Below are positions 32,214 through 43,553 of a stretch of 64,000 bases of DNA, one piece after another; positions within the stretch are counted from its first letter, which is position 1; each line of letters begins with the position of its first letter. Both the position numbers and the translations under genes were made by a program. The notes under the pieces are model-generated. The model did not search any database and was not told the origin of the DNA. It saw only the letters and a list, made by a program, of their open reading frames with translations. The stretch is from AC-49 sp963817035 (GTDB taxonomy: Bacteria > Actinomycetota > Thermoleophilia > Solirubrobacterales > Solirubrobacteraceae): the NCBI GenBank assembly GCA_963817035.1, contig CAWFMM010000004.1, positions 1,550,001 to 1,614,000 of the forward strand, written 5' to 3'.

Positions 32214-33253
32214 GGCTCGGCGTCCACCTCGGCTACTGGGGCATGGGTCTGACCAGTCCCGATCAGCTCGCGATCGTCCAGGAAGCCGAGCGCCTCGGCT
32301 ACGACAGCGTCTGGACCGCAGAGGCCTACGGTTCCGACGCGGCGACGATCCTCGGCTGGCTCGCAGGCCAGACGACGACGATCAAGCTCGGCTCGTCGAT
32401 CTTCCAGATCCCCGCCCGCTCCCCGGCGATGACCGCGATGACCGCGGCGACCCTCGACCAGCTCTCTGACGGTCGCTTCCTGCTCGGCATCGGCTCGAGC
32501 GGCCCGCAGGTCGCCGAGGGCTGGCACGGCCAGCGCTTCGCCCAGCAGCTCGGCCGTACGCGTGAGTACATCGCGATCGTGCGCAAGGCGCTGTCGCGCG
32601 AGCGCCTGGAGTTCGAGGGCGAGCACTTCGTCCTGCCGCTGCCCGACGGCCCCGGCCGCTCGCTGAAGCTGACGATTGCCACGGTTCAGGAGACGATCCC
32701 GATCTACCTCGCCGCGATCGGGCCGAAGAACACCGCGCTGGCGGGCGAGATCGCCGACGGCTGGATCCCGACGCTGCTCTCGCCTGAGCACCTGCCCGAC
32801 CTGCGCTCACATCTCGAGGAAGGCGCGGCGAAGGCCGGTCGGTCGCTGGAGAGCTTCGACATCGCGCCGCAGGTCAGCGTGATGGTCAGCGACGACGTGG
32901 CCGAGGCGCGCGATGCGATGCGCCCGATCGTCGCGCTGTACGTCGGCGGGATGGGCTCACGGGACAAGAACTTCTACAACGCGCTGGTCTGCCGCTACGG
33001 GTTCGAGGAGGCGGCGGAGAAGGTCCAGTCGCTCTATCTCGAGGGTCGGCGGGACGAGGCGATGGCGGCGCTGCCCGACGAGCTGCTCGACACGGTGACA
33101 CTCTGCGGGCCGGCCGACACGGTCCGCGCGCGGCTGCGGACCTATCGCGAGGCGGGCGTCGGGACGCTCGGCATCTCGCCCATGGCGCTCACGCGCGACG
33201 CGCGCCTGGAGCAGCTGCGGCTGATCGCGCAGCTGGCTGAGGAGGCCGCGTAG
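32210..33253 (+). CDS. LLM-class F420-dependent oxidoreductase
   Basis: 347 residues from a TTG that overlaps the SDR stop. Bacterial luciferase-like TIM barrel: RLGVHLGYWGMGLTSPDQ, ERLGYDSVWTAEAYGSD, LGSSIFQIPARSPAMTAMTA, and DQLSDGRFLLGIGSSGPQV. This subgroup uses coenzyme F420 in actinobacteria. Coupling to an SDR suggests joint action on one small-molecule pathway, which the sequence does not identify. The weak TTG start implies reliance on translation of the SDR. Confidence 0.9.
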   Translation: MRLGVHLGYWGMGLTSPDQLAIVQEAERLGYDSVWTAEAYGSDAATILGWLAGQTTTIKLGSSIFQIPARSPAMTAMTAATLDQLSDGRFLLGIGSSGPQVAEGWHGQRFAQQLGRTREYIAIVRKALSRERLEFEGEHFVLPLPDGPGRSLKLTIATVQETIPIYLAAIGPKNTALAGEIADGWIPTLLSPEHLPDLRSHLEEGAAKAGRSLESFDIAPQVSVMVSDDVAEARDAMRPIVALYVGGMGSRDKNFYNALVCRYGFEEAAEKVQSLYLEGRRDEAMAALPDELLDTVTLCGPADTVRARLRTYREAGVGTLGISPMALTRDARLEQLRLIAQLAEEAA

Positions 33254-33270
33254 CTCCGCCGCTGCGTCTG

Positions 33271-34464
33271 GTGCTGGCCGCGTTCGGCGACCCGGGCCAC
33301 GCGTTCCCGATGATCGCCCTCGGCAGCGCGCTGGCGGCCCGCGGCCACGACGTCGTGCTCGAGACGTGGACGCGCTGGGCGGAGCCGGTCCGCGCGCTGG
33401 GGATGACCTTCGCCCCGGCGCCCGAGTACCCGCCGTTCCCGACGCGCGAGCGGCCGCTGAAGCCGTATGAGGCGGTGTACCGGGCGGCCCTGGATACCCG
33501 GCCGCTGATCGCTTCGTTCAAGCCCGATGTGCTGATCCATGACGTCCTGACGCTCGGGCCGGGGTTGGCCGGCGAGCTCGAGGGCGTGCCGGTCGGGACG
33601 CTGATCCCCCATGTGCATCCGGGGCCGGCCGAGGGGCTTCCCCCGTTCTCACTCGGCGCTCGCCGACCGCGCACCGGTGTCGGCCGCGCGCTGTGGCGGG
33701 CGCTGGAGCCGATCTCGAACCGCGGCTTCGAAATCGGCCGCACCGAGCTCAACGAGACGCGCCGACGGCTCGGTCTGCCGGCGCTCGACCGGGTGTTCGG
33801 CGGTATCTCGCCGGAGCTGTGCCTGGTCGCGACGTTCCCGGCGCTGGAGTACCCGCGCGACTGGGCGCCGGGCACGCATGTCGTCGGGCCGCTGCTGTGG
33901 GAGCTGCCGTCGACGGAGACGCTCTCGCTGCCCGCCGGCGACGGCCCACTCGTGCTCGTCGCTCCGTCGACGTCGCAGGACCCGTCGCACGAGCTCGTGC
34001 GCGCCGCCGTCGTCGCGTGCGCGACGCTGCCGGTGCGGGTGCTCGCGGTGGTGCCTGAGGGCTCGATCGGCCCGCTGCCCGCCAACGCGACGGTCGTCGA
34101 TTGGCTCTCCTACGCGGAGGCGATGCCGCACTGCGACGTCGTCGTCATGCACGGCGGCCACGGCACGCTCGCGCGAGCGCTGGCCTGCGGCTGCGTGCCG
34201 GTCCTGGTGCCCGCGGCCGGCGACCAGGCCGAGAACGGCGCGCGGATCGACTGGGCGGGCGTCGGGGTGCGCGTGCCGCGACGGCTGTGCTCGCCGGCGG
34301 TGCTGCGGCTGGCGATCGAGCGCGCGCTGGAGGACCCGCGGCGGGCCGCACGAGCGCAGGCGATCGCCGGCTGGCTGGCCGAGCACGATCCGGCGCAGGA
34401 GGCGGCCCGATTGGTCGAGGAGCTTGTGCGCCGAAGCCCCGGTTCCATCCGCGTTACGAACTAG
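33271..34464 (+). CDS. UGT/MGT-type glycosyltransferase (GT1)
   Basis: About 397 residues from a GTG at 33271. N-terminus LAAFGDPGHAFPMIALG, and a C-terminal sugar-donor site VVMHGGHGTLARALACGCVPV with the Asp/Gln pair AAGDQAEN. These are the hallmarks of family 1 transferases that decorate lipids and secondary metabolites. The first strand (LRLVLAAF) begins slightly before this start, but the frame is closed by TGA at 33238 and offers no other start codon. Its stop codon TAG lies inside the SOS box of the next gene. Confidence 0.85.
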   Translation: MLAAFGDPGHAFPMIALGSALAARGHDVVLETWTRWAEPVRALGMTFAPAPEYPPFPTRERPLKPYEAVYRAALDTRPLIASFKPDVLIHDVLTLGPGLAGELEGVPVGTLIPHVHPGPAEGLPPFSLGARRPRTGVGRALWRALEPISNRGFEIGRTELNETRRRLGLPALDRVFGGISPELCLVATFPALEYPRDWAPGTHVVGPLLWELPSTETLSLPAGDGPLVLVAPSTSQDPSHELVRAAVVACATLPVRVLAVVPEGSIGPLPANATVVDWLSYAEAMPHCDVVVMHGGHGTLARALACGCVPVLVPAAGDQAENGARIDWAGVGVRVPRRLCSPAVLRLAIERALEDPRRAARAQAIAGWLAEHDPAQEAARLVEELVRRSPGSIRVTN

Positions 34465-34470
34465 TGTTCG
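34457..34470. promoter_or_regulatory. Actinobacterial LexA (SOS) box overlapping the -10 box of the HNH gene
   Basis: CGAACTAGTGTTCG is a perfect CGAAC-N4-GTTCG palindrome, the SOS-box form known for Gram-positive LexA. It ends 4 nt before the ATG at 34475. The TAGTGT inside it is a TAnnnT -10 box placed 7 nt before that ATG, so bound LexA would cover the core promoter. Confidence 0.8.
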
Positions 34471-34474
34471 CATC

Positions 34475-34852
34475 ATGAAGGTGACTCTCCCACGCGTCAC
34501 GCAGATCTGCGCCATCCACGGCGAGACCACATTCGCCATCCGGCGCGACGGCGCCCGACGATGTCTTCGATGCCACTCGGAGGCGGTGACGCGTCGTCGG
34601 CGCAAGGTGAAGCAGATCCTTGTCGACCAGGCCGGCGGTGCCTGTGTCCTGTGCGGTTACAACCGACACGTGGGCGCATTGGAGTTCCATCACGTCGACC
34701 GAAGCGCGAAGGCGTTCGCACTGAGCCACGGCGGGAATGCCCGATCGCTCGCCCGCGCCCAGGCCGAGGCCGCGAAGTGCATCCTGCTGTGCGCGAACTG
34801 CCACGCCGAGGTCGGGGCCGGCGTAGCGACGTTGCCGATACAGTCCGGGTAG
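34475..34852 (+). CDS. HNH endonuclease, probably DNA-damage inducible
   Basis: 125 residues. N-terminal putative zinc site C12-x2-H15 with C30-x2-C33, then a basic helix (VTRRRRKVKQ). The HNH fold has C57-x2-C60, the LEFHHVD motif (His72/His73) and C106-x2-C109-H110. The domain cuts DNA using one metal ion, but the biological target is unknown. The gene starts 4 nt after a LexA box and ends 4 bp before the tRNA-Asn. No neighbouring methylase or antitoxin suggests a restriction or toxin system. Confidence 0.85.
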   Translation: MKVTLPRVTQICAIHGETTFAIRRDGARRCLRCHSEAVTRRRRKVKQILVDQAGGACVLCGYNRHVGALEFHHVDRSAKAFALSHGGNARSLARAQAEAAKCILLCANCHAEVGAGVATLPIQSG

Positions 34853-34856
34853 ACAT

Positions 34857-34930
34857 TCCGGGGTAGCTCAATTGGCAGATGCGTCCGACTGTTAATCGGA
34901 AGGTTGAGGGTTCGAGTCCCTCCCCCGGAG
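34857..34930 (+). tRNA. tRNA-Asn (GTT)
   Basis: 74 nt with acceptor TCCGGGG/CCCCGGA and a G discriminator, D arm TAGCTCAATTGGCAGA, anticodon loop CTGTTAA (GTT at 34891-34893), and T arm GGGTTCGAGTCCC. No CCA is encoded. Confidence 0.95.
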
Positions 34931-35008
34931 CTCTGGTGACGACGGCGAGGGCGATCCACGGACGCCTTCGCCGCCTGTTTCGCCGACTGGCCGGCAGCGC
35001 ATATGCAG

Positions 35009-35041
35009 ATATCTTGATATGCGAACGCCTGCTGCTAGGCT
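35009..35041 (+). promoter_or_regulatory. Promoter and autoregulatory operator candidate of the methionine operon
   Basis: TTGATA (35014-35019), a 16-nt spacer, then TAGGCT (35036-35041), which ends 9 nt before the ATG at 35051. The -35 box sits in the palindrome ATATCTTGATAT (35009-35020), with a wider GCATAT ... ATATGC pair (34999-35004, 35017-35022). An ArsR-family protein encoded by the first gene is the obvious candidate to bind it. Confidence 0.7.
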
Positions 35042-35050
35042 TCGTGGCCG

Positions 35051-36082
35051 ATGACCGAGCAGCAGACCTCCGTTCCCGCTCGCGCGAGCTTCGATGATCT
35101 TGTCTCGACGCTGCGCGCGGTCGCGGAGCCGACGCGGCTGCGGCTGATCGCGCTGCTCAATCGCGCCGAGCTCACGGTCACGGAGATCACCCAGGTCGTC
35201 GGGCAGAGCCAGCCGCGGATCAGCCGGCACCTGAAGCTCCTGGTCGACGCCGGGCTGATGGAGCGCACGCCCGAGGGCGCGTTCGTCTTCTACCGCCTCT
35301 CCGATCGCAGCGGCACCGCCGACCTCGTGCGGCGGATCGCCGAGCTCGTCCCGCTCGACGACTCGGTCGTCGCCGCCGACGCCGCGGCGCTGGACCGCGT
35401 GCGCCAAGCCCGCTGGCAGGCTGCCGCGACCTACGTCAACGCGTACGCCGACGACTGGGCGACGATCCGCTCGCTCTACGTCGCCGAGACCGACGTCGAG
35501 CAGGACATGATCGACCTGATCGCCGGTGAGGGCCCGATCGAGCGGCTGCTCGACATCGGCACCGGCACCGGCCGGATGCTCGAGCTGATGGCCCCCCACT
35601 CCGAGCGGTCGATCGGCCTCGACGTCAGCCATGACATGCTTGCGGTCGCCCGCGCGCACCTCGCCGAGGCCCGCGTCCAGCGCGCGTCGGTCCGCCACGG
35701 CGACCTGCACCGCCCGCCGTTCGAGGCCGCGAGCTTCGACGTCGCGGTCATGCACCACGTGCTGCACCTGCTCGCCGATCCGGGCGCCGCGATCACCGAC
35801 GCCAGCCGCCTGCTCAAGCCCGGCGGCCGCCTGCTGATCGCCGACTTCGCGCCCCACGACCTCGACTTCCTGCGCGACGGCTACGGCCACCGCCATCTCG
35901 GTATCGCCGATGACGCGATGGAAGCGTGGGCGACCGCCGCCGGCCTGACGATCGAGACCGAGCGCTCGCTGCTACCCGCCGAGCACGCCATCGGCGAGCG
36001 CCTGACCGTACGGCTGTGGCTGCTGCGAGCCCCGGCCGCACACATACGAGACCAGACCAAGCAGGAGGCCGCCACCGCATGA
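35051..36082 (+). CDS. ArsR-type regulator fused to a SAM-dependent methyltransferase
   Basis: 343 residues. N-terminal winged helix of the ArsR/SmtB kind (AVAEPTRLRLIALLNRAELT ... GQSQPRISRHLKLL, residues 20-75), then from about 145 a class I methyltransferase (LLDIGTGTGRMLELM, VMHHVLHLLADP). No ArsR-type metal-binding Cys pair is visible. The fusion type is found with methionine-cycle genes, where the methyltransferase part may sense SAM or SAH. It is the first gene of a four-gene operon joined by ATGA overlaps, and a palindrome lies on its promoter. Both features argue for autoregulation of SAM homeostasis. Confidence 0.88.
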   Translation: MTEQQTSVPARASFDDLVSTLRAVAEPTRLRLIALLNRAELTVTEITQVVGQSQPRISRHLKLLVDAGLMERTPEGAFVFYRLSDRSGTADLVRRIAELVPLDDSVVAADAAALDRVRQARWQAAATYVNAYADDWATIRSLYVAETDVEQDMIDLIAGEGPIERLLDIGTGTGRMLELMAPHSERSIGLDVSHDMLAVARAHLAEARVQRASVRHGDLHRPPFEAASFDVAVMHHVLHLLADPGAAITDASRLLKPGGRLLIADFAPHDLDFLRDGYGHRHLGIADDAMEAWATAAGLTIETERSLLPAEHAIGERLTVRLWLLRAPAAHIRDQTKQEAATA

Positions 36083-36942
36083 GCACCGCCATCTCGTTCG
36101 AGTTCTTCCCCCCGCGCACGCCGGAGGCCGAGGAGCGTCTGTGGTCGGTCGTCGAGCGCCTCAAGCCGCTGGGCGCCACCTTCTTCTCGGTCACCTGTGG
36201 CGCCGGCGGCTCGACCCGCGAGCCGACCCTGGCCACGCTGCGTCACCTCGCCGAGGAGTCCGGCCTGCCCGCGGCCGGCCACCTGACGTGCGTCAGCGCG
36301 CCGCGCGACGAGGTCGACGACACGATCCGCGACTACTGGGACGCCGGCGTGCGCCACGTGGTCGCGCTGCGCGGCGACATGCCCGAGCTCGGCGCCCCCT
36401 ACGTCCCCCACCACGATGGCTACGCCAGCTCACCCGACCTCATCGAGGCGATCCTTGCGATCAAGCCGTTCGAGATCAGCGTCGCCGCCTACCCCGAGCG
36501 CCACCCCGAGTCGGCGTCGATCGAGGCTGACATCGAGATGCTCAAGCGCAAGGTCGACGCCGGCGCGACGCGGGCGATCACCCAGTTCTGCTTCGACAGC
36601 TCGGAGTTCCCGCGCCTGCGCGAGCGCATGGACAAGGCGGGCCTCGATCACATCCCGCTCGTCCCCGGGATCATGCCGACGACGAACTTCGCGGCGATCC
36701 GCCGGATGGCCGACCGCTGCGGCGCGACGATTCCGGGCTGGCTGGCCGAGCGCTTCGACGGACTCGACGACGAGCCCGAGACGCGCAAGCTGATCGCCGG
36801 CGTCGTCGCCGCCCAGCAGATCGACGATCTGCGCACCGAGGGCTTCGACACCTTCCACCTCTACACGCTCAACCAGGGCGACGTCGCCGTGGCGATCTGC
36901 CGCCTGCTGGGCCTCGGCGCACCGGAGAAGCAGGTCGCATGA
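36079..36942 (+). CDS. metF: 5,10-methylenetetrahydrofolate reductase
   Basis: 287 residues, TIM barrel: SFEFFPPRTPEAEERL at the N-terminus, VTCGAGGSTRE, GHLTCVS, ALRGDMPE, ITQFCFDSSEF and PGIMPTTNF. It makes 5-methyl-THF for methionine synthase using FAD and NAD(P)H. It overlaps the regulator (ATGA at 36079-36082) and the next gene (ATGA at 36939-36942). Confidence 0.96.
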   Translation: MSTAISFEFFPPRTPEAEERLWSVVERLKPLGATFFSVTCGAGGSTREPTLATLRHLAEESGLPAAGHLTCVSAPRDEVDDTIRDYWDAGVRHVVALRGDMPELGAPYVPHHDGYASSPDLIEAILAIKPFEISVAAYPERHPESASIEADIEMLKRKVDAGATRAITQFCFDSSEFPRLRERMDKAGLDHIPLVPGIMPTTNFAAIRRMADRCGATIPGWLAERFDGLDDEPETRKLIAGVVAAQQIDDLRTEGFDTFHLYTLNQGDVAVAICRLLGLGAPEKQVA

Positions 36943-38008
36943 GCACCCTGACCCGCGCGCAACGCATCGAAGCGCTGCACGAGGCGGCCAAGGATCGGAT
37001 CCTCGTCCTCGACGGCTCGTGGGGCGCCAAGATCCAGGATCTCGAGCTGACCGAGGAGCAGTTCCGCGGCGAGCGCTACGCCGAGCACTCCACCTCGATG
37101 AAGGGCAACACCGACATCCTGTGCCTGACCCAGCCCGACGCGGTCAGCCACCTGCTCGACGCGTATTTCGCGGTCGGCGCCGACATCGTCTCGACGAATA
37201 CCTTCACCGCGACTGCGATCGCCCAGGCCGACTACGACGCCGTCGACGCGGTGCACGAGATCAACGTGCAGGGCGCCCGGCTCGCCCGTGCCGCCGCGGA
37301 TCGCGCGACCGATGCCGACCCTGAGCACAGGCCGCGCTGGGTCGCAGGCGCGATCGGCCCGACCAACCGCTCGCTGTCGCTGTCGCCTGACGTCGAGGAC
37401 CCGGGCGCTCGCGCCGTCACCTACGACGAGGTCTACGACACCTACCGCGAGCAGATCATCGCCCTGCACGAGGGCGGCGCCGACATGCTGATGATCGAGA
37501 CGATCTTCGACACGCTCAACGCCAAGGCGGCGATCAAGGCGGCGCTCGATCTCTACGACGAGGGCTACGAGCCGTTGCCGCTGTGGATCTCCGGCACGAT
37601 CACCGACCGCTCGGGCCGCACGCTGTCGGGCCAGACGGTTGAGGCGTTCTGGGCCTCGGTCAGCCACGCCGAGCCGTTCGCCGTCGGCCTGAACTGCGCG
37701 CTCGGCGCCGACCTGATGCGCCCGTACATCGCCGAGCTCTCGAAGATCGCCGACACTCTGATCTCCGCGCACCCCAACGCCGGGCTGCCCAACGAGATGG
37801 GCGAGTACGACGAGCTCCCCCACCAGACCTCGGCGCATCTCGGCGAGTGGGCGCAGAGCGGGCTCGTCAACATCGTCGGCGGCTGCTGCGGCACGACGCC
37901 CGACCACATCCACGCGCTCGCCGACGCGGTCCGCGACCTGCCGCCGCGCGAGATCCCCGAGATCGAGCCGCGCCTGCGCCTGTCGGGCCTCGAGGTCTTC
38001 GTCGCCGC

Positions 38009-38012
<4 letters not shown>
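36939..38012 (+). CDS. metH: Methionine synthase homocysteine-binding module (N-terminal half of split MetH)
   Basis: 357 residues matching the first domain of cobalamin-dependent methionine synthase. VLDGSWGAKIQDLEL, GADIVSTNTF, ISGTITDRSGRTLSGQT, and the zinc ligands in GLNCALG and GGCCGTTPDH. It binds homocysteine through zinc. In most organisms this is fused to the rest of MetH. Here it is a separate gene ending in an ATGA overlap with the folate/B12 half. Confidence 0.93.
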
Positions 38013-40693
<2,681 letters not shown>

Positions 40694-40739
40694 GCGGACC
40701 GCCGGCGGGCCAGGTCGATCGTCGAGGCGGCGACGGGTG

Positions 40740-41710
40740 TCATCCGGTGATCGTGAACGTGGCGCGGACGCTCGCGCCGGTCTGACCGTGCGCGCGCGGC
40801 GTCGCCACGAGTGTGTATCGGTGGGGTGTCAGCTCGCGGCCCCGCAGCGAGGTCGGGACCAGGAAGCGATTCGTACCGGCCCGGTCGGCGTGCACGAAGC
40901 TGCCGAGCGTCAGCAGGCGAATGCAGCGCCGCCCGTGAACGGCGCGCCCCTGCGTCTGCGCGGCGCACCGCCCGCCGGCCACGATGCCTATCCGTACGAG
41001 CGCGACCGTGAACGTCGAGTCAGCCACCTGCGTGTCGGTGTACATGATCGTTGCGCGGGTGGCGCTTCTGTGTGTCGCCCGGCGTGTCTTGGACGGCGCC
41101 CGGAACACCCGCGGCGAAACGCTGAGGTTCCGCAGCGCCGGCGGAGTGGCGCGCGAACCGGCGGCCCCGCCGGCGGACGGGTCCTCGCCCGGTGAGGCCG
41201 GCCTGCTGCCTGCCGGAGTCTGAGCTTCCGACACGGGACCCTGCGCGGTCGGAGTCATCGCGTCGACCACCTCTGACGCGCGGAGCGCGCGACTCCAGAC
41301 CGCCGGCTCGTCGATCTCGCCGATGAAGATGCGCGATCGACAGCCGGGGTAGTCGCCGATGAACAGGTCGTTGGAGTCGGTGAGCTTGTAGTCGAGGGCG
41401 GTCGCCTGTCGGACTCCGGACCCGACCTCGCGCCCGTCGACGAACAGCCGCAGCACGGCCCCGTCGAACGTGCCCACGACGAAGTGCCAGGCGCCGTCCC
41501 AAACACGCGTGCCCCCGTCCGGGGAGAGCTGGTAGGCGCCCCCGTGACCGCTGGATGTGTAGAACGCGATTCCACCGCTGGGACCGGTGTAGAGGGCGTA
41601 TGACGCGGCGATGCATCCGGTCGCGCCCTTGGCGAGGACGTACTTGTAGGCGCCCGGGCTACGCCGCCGGCTCGAGCGACGGGTTGTCGGGCACCTCGAT
41701 GCTACGGCTG
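40740..41710 (-). pseudogene. Decayed LamG/concanavalin-like surface protein gene
   Basis: The intact part (from GTG 41477) encodes the end of a LamG fold (VLRLFVDGREVGSG ... FIGEIDEPAVWSRALRASEV). After a Pro-rich linker comes a C-terminal beta domain (LSVSPRVF ... GSFVHADRAGTNRF) of a kind I associate with thermoleophilian surface proteins. Upstream, LamG-like sequence continues without a start codon (SPGAYKYVLAKGATGCIAA), and before it a different frame encodes IEVPDNPSLEPAA ending in TAG (41659-41661). The strand between, about nine residues, is missing. So the gene has lost its 5' end and suffered an internal deletion with frameshift. Confidence 0.65.
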
Positions 41711-41733
41711 GGGGTTCTGAGCCGCGTGGGCGC

Positions 41734-43539
41734 CTACAGCACGTCGGTCGGTGCGGTGTCCTCCATCGCGATGAGCATCGCGCGATCGACGTCGCCTTGG
41801 AGGACGAGTCGTTGTTCGGCGAGGGCGCCGACGCCGGAGCCGACGCGGCGGGCAGCGACGATCTCGCGATCGACGCGCGACAGCTGCAGCTGTAGGCGCT
41901 CGAGGTCGAGCAGTGCCGGCGTCACCTCGGCGTCGGTCGTGCCGACGGCAAGCTCTGCGATCAGCCCCGCGAGCTCGTCGGGCATCGACTCGGCCGGGGC
42001 GGCGACGTGATCGCACAGGTGACGCGCCGCGGCACGCAGCAGGTCGGTGGTGAAGTCGCGGTCGATGTCGAGCGCGGCAAGCGCGCCGGCGCCCTCAGCC
42101 GGGATGGCGATGCACAGGGCGAGGAACGCGCGCTGCTGGCGCTCGTCGCGCGACAGCGCCGCGCGCGGCGCCGGAGCGTGCTCCACGCCGTGACCGTTGG
42201 CAGCCGGGCGCTCGGCCGCGGCCCGCGCGGCGGCGGGCGCGCTGAGCCACGACGAGACGAGCGACTGGGCGAGGTTCAGGCGGTCGGCGACGCGCTTGAG
42301 CAGGTCCTCGCGCAGCGCTCCCGGGGGCAGGGTCTGCGCGGTGAACACCGGGCGCAGCGCCTCGATGATCCGGTCCTTGCCCTCGGCGCTGTCGGGATCG
42401 CCCGCGGCGAGCTCGCGGTCGACCTGGAAGGTCACGAACGGCATGCTCGCGGCGACGAGCTCCTGGATCCGCTGCGGGCCTTCGGCCTGGACGAGGTCGG
42501 CGGGATCGGAGCCCGCCGGCAGCGGCACAACGCGCAGGTCGAGATCCTTGCCTCGTGCCACCCGCGCCGCGCGAAGCATCGCCTCCTGACCGGCGCTGTC
42601 GGCGTCGAGCGCCAGCTGCAGGACCTTGGCCATCTGCGCAAGCTCGGACACCTGGTCGGGCGTCAGCGCCGTGCCCATCAGCCCGACCGTGTTCGAGAGC
42701 CCCGCCTGGTGCAGCGCGATCACATCGGTATAGCCCTCGGCGAGGATCACCGCGCCGGCCTTGGCCGCCGCGGCGCGCGCGTTGTGGAAGCCGAAGACGT
42801 GTTTGCCCTTGTGGTACAGCTCGCCATCGGCTGAGTTCAGGTACTTCGGCTGCTGGTCGGCGCCGACCGCCCGGGCGCCGAAGCCGAGCACCGCGCCGCG
42901 GCGATCGCACAGCGGGAACATGATCCGCCGGCGGAAGCGATCGAAGACCTTCCCGGCGTCGCGCGAGCGCGAGATCAGGCCGGCGGTGGCGAGATCCTCC
43001 TCGGAGAACCCCGAGCGCCGCGAGGCGAGCAGGACCTTGTCCCACGCGCTCGGCGCGTAGCCGACGCGGAATTCGCGCAGGATCGACTCCTGCAACCCGC
43101 GCTGAGCCAGGTACTCGCGCGACGGCGCGGCCTCGTCGGACTCCCACAGATTGCGCACGTAGAACGCGGCCGTGCGTTCGAGCAGCTCGAGCAGCCGCCC
43201 GCGACGCTCGCGCTGGGCCGCCTGCGCCGGGTCTTCGTCATCGGCCTCGAGCGTGACGTTGTAGCGGTCGGCGAGGAACTCCAGCGCGCCCTTGAAGTCG
43301 ACGCCCTCGATCTCCTGGACGAAGGTGAACGGATCGCCGCCGACGCCACAACCGAAGCAGTGGTAGAGCTTCGTGTTCGGATCGATCCCGAACGACGGGC
43401 TGCGCTCCTCGTGAAACGGACACAGCCCCGTGAACCGCGACGCGCCCGCGCGCTTGAGCTCGGTCCGCGTGCCGACGAGGTCGATCATGTCGACGGCGTC
43501 GCGGACGCGATCCCTGGATTCGGAGGTGTAGCGGGCCAC
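41734..43539 (-). CDS. dnaG: DNA primase
   Basis: 601 residues from a GTG. N-terminal zinc finger (CPFHEERSPSF ... CFGCGVGGD, residues 40-65), catalytic core with the toprim motifs ILAEGYTDVI and LALDADSAG, and a C-terminal helicase-binding region after about 440. It makes RNA primers for replication. The start is supported by TAGGCT 8 nt upstream. This box contains the stop codon of dgt. Confidence 0.97.
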   Translation of the reverse strand: MARYTSESRDRVRDAVDMIDLVGTRTELKRAGASRFTGLCPFHEERSPSFGIDPNTKLYHCFGCGVGGDPFTFVQEIEGVDFKGALEFLADRYNVTLEADDEDPAQAAQRERRGRLLELLERTAAFYVRNLWESDEAAPSREYLAQRGLQESILREFRVGYAPSAWDKVLLASRRSGFSEEDLATAGLISRSRDAGKVFDRFRRRIMFPLCDRRGAVLGFGARAVGADQQPKYLNSADGELYHKGKHVFGFHNARAAAAKAGAVILAEGYTDVIALHQAGLSNTVGLMGTALTPDQVSELAQMAKVLQLALDADSAGQEAMLRAARVARGKDLDLRVVPLPAGSDPADLVQAEGPQRIQELVAASMPFVTFQVDRELAAGDPDSAEGKDRIIEALRPVFTAQTLPPGALREDLLKRVADRLNLAQSLVSSWLSAPAAARAAAERPAANGHGVEHAPAPRAALSRDERQQRAFLALCIAIPAEGAGALAALDIDRDFTTDLLRAAARHLCDHVAAPAESMPDELAGLIAELAVGTTDAEVTPALLDLERLQLQLSRVDREIVAARRVGSGVGALAEQRLVLQGDVDRAMLIAMEDTAPTDVL

Positions 43540-43547
43540 GAGCGTCC

Positions 43548-43553
43548 AGCCTA
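43548..43553 (-). promoter_or_regulatory. Putative -10 box (TAGGCT) for dnaG, overlapping the dgt stop codon
   Basis: TAGGCT on the minus strand, 8 nt before the dnaG GTG. Its first three bases are the TAG stop of dgt. Confidence 0.5.

Noticed and set aside
34931..35050. SAM riboswitch upstream of the met operon
   Set aside because: The space is 120 bp and the -10 box leaves almost no leader. Promoter plus palindrome explain the region better.
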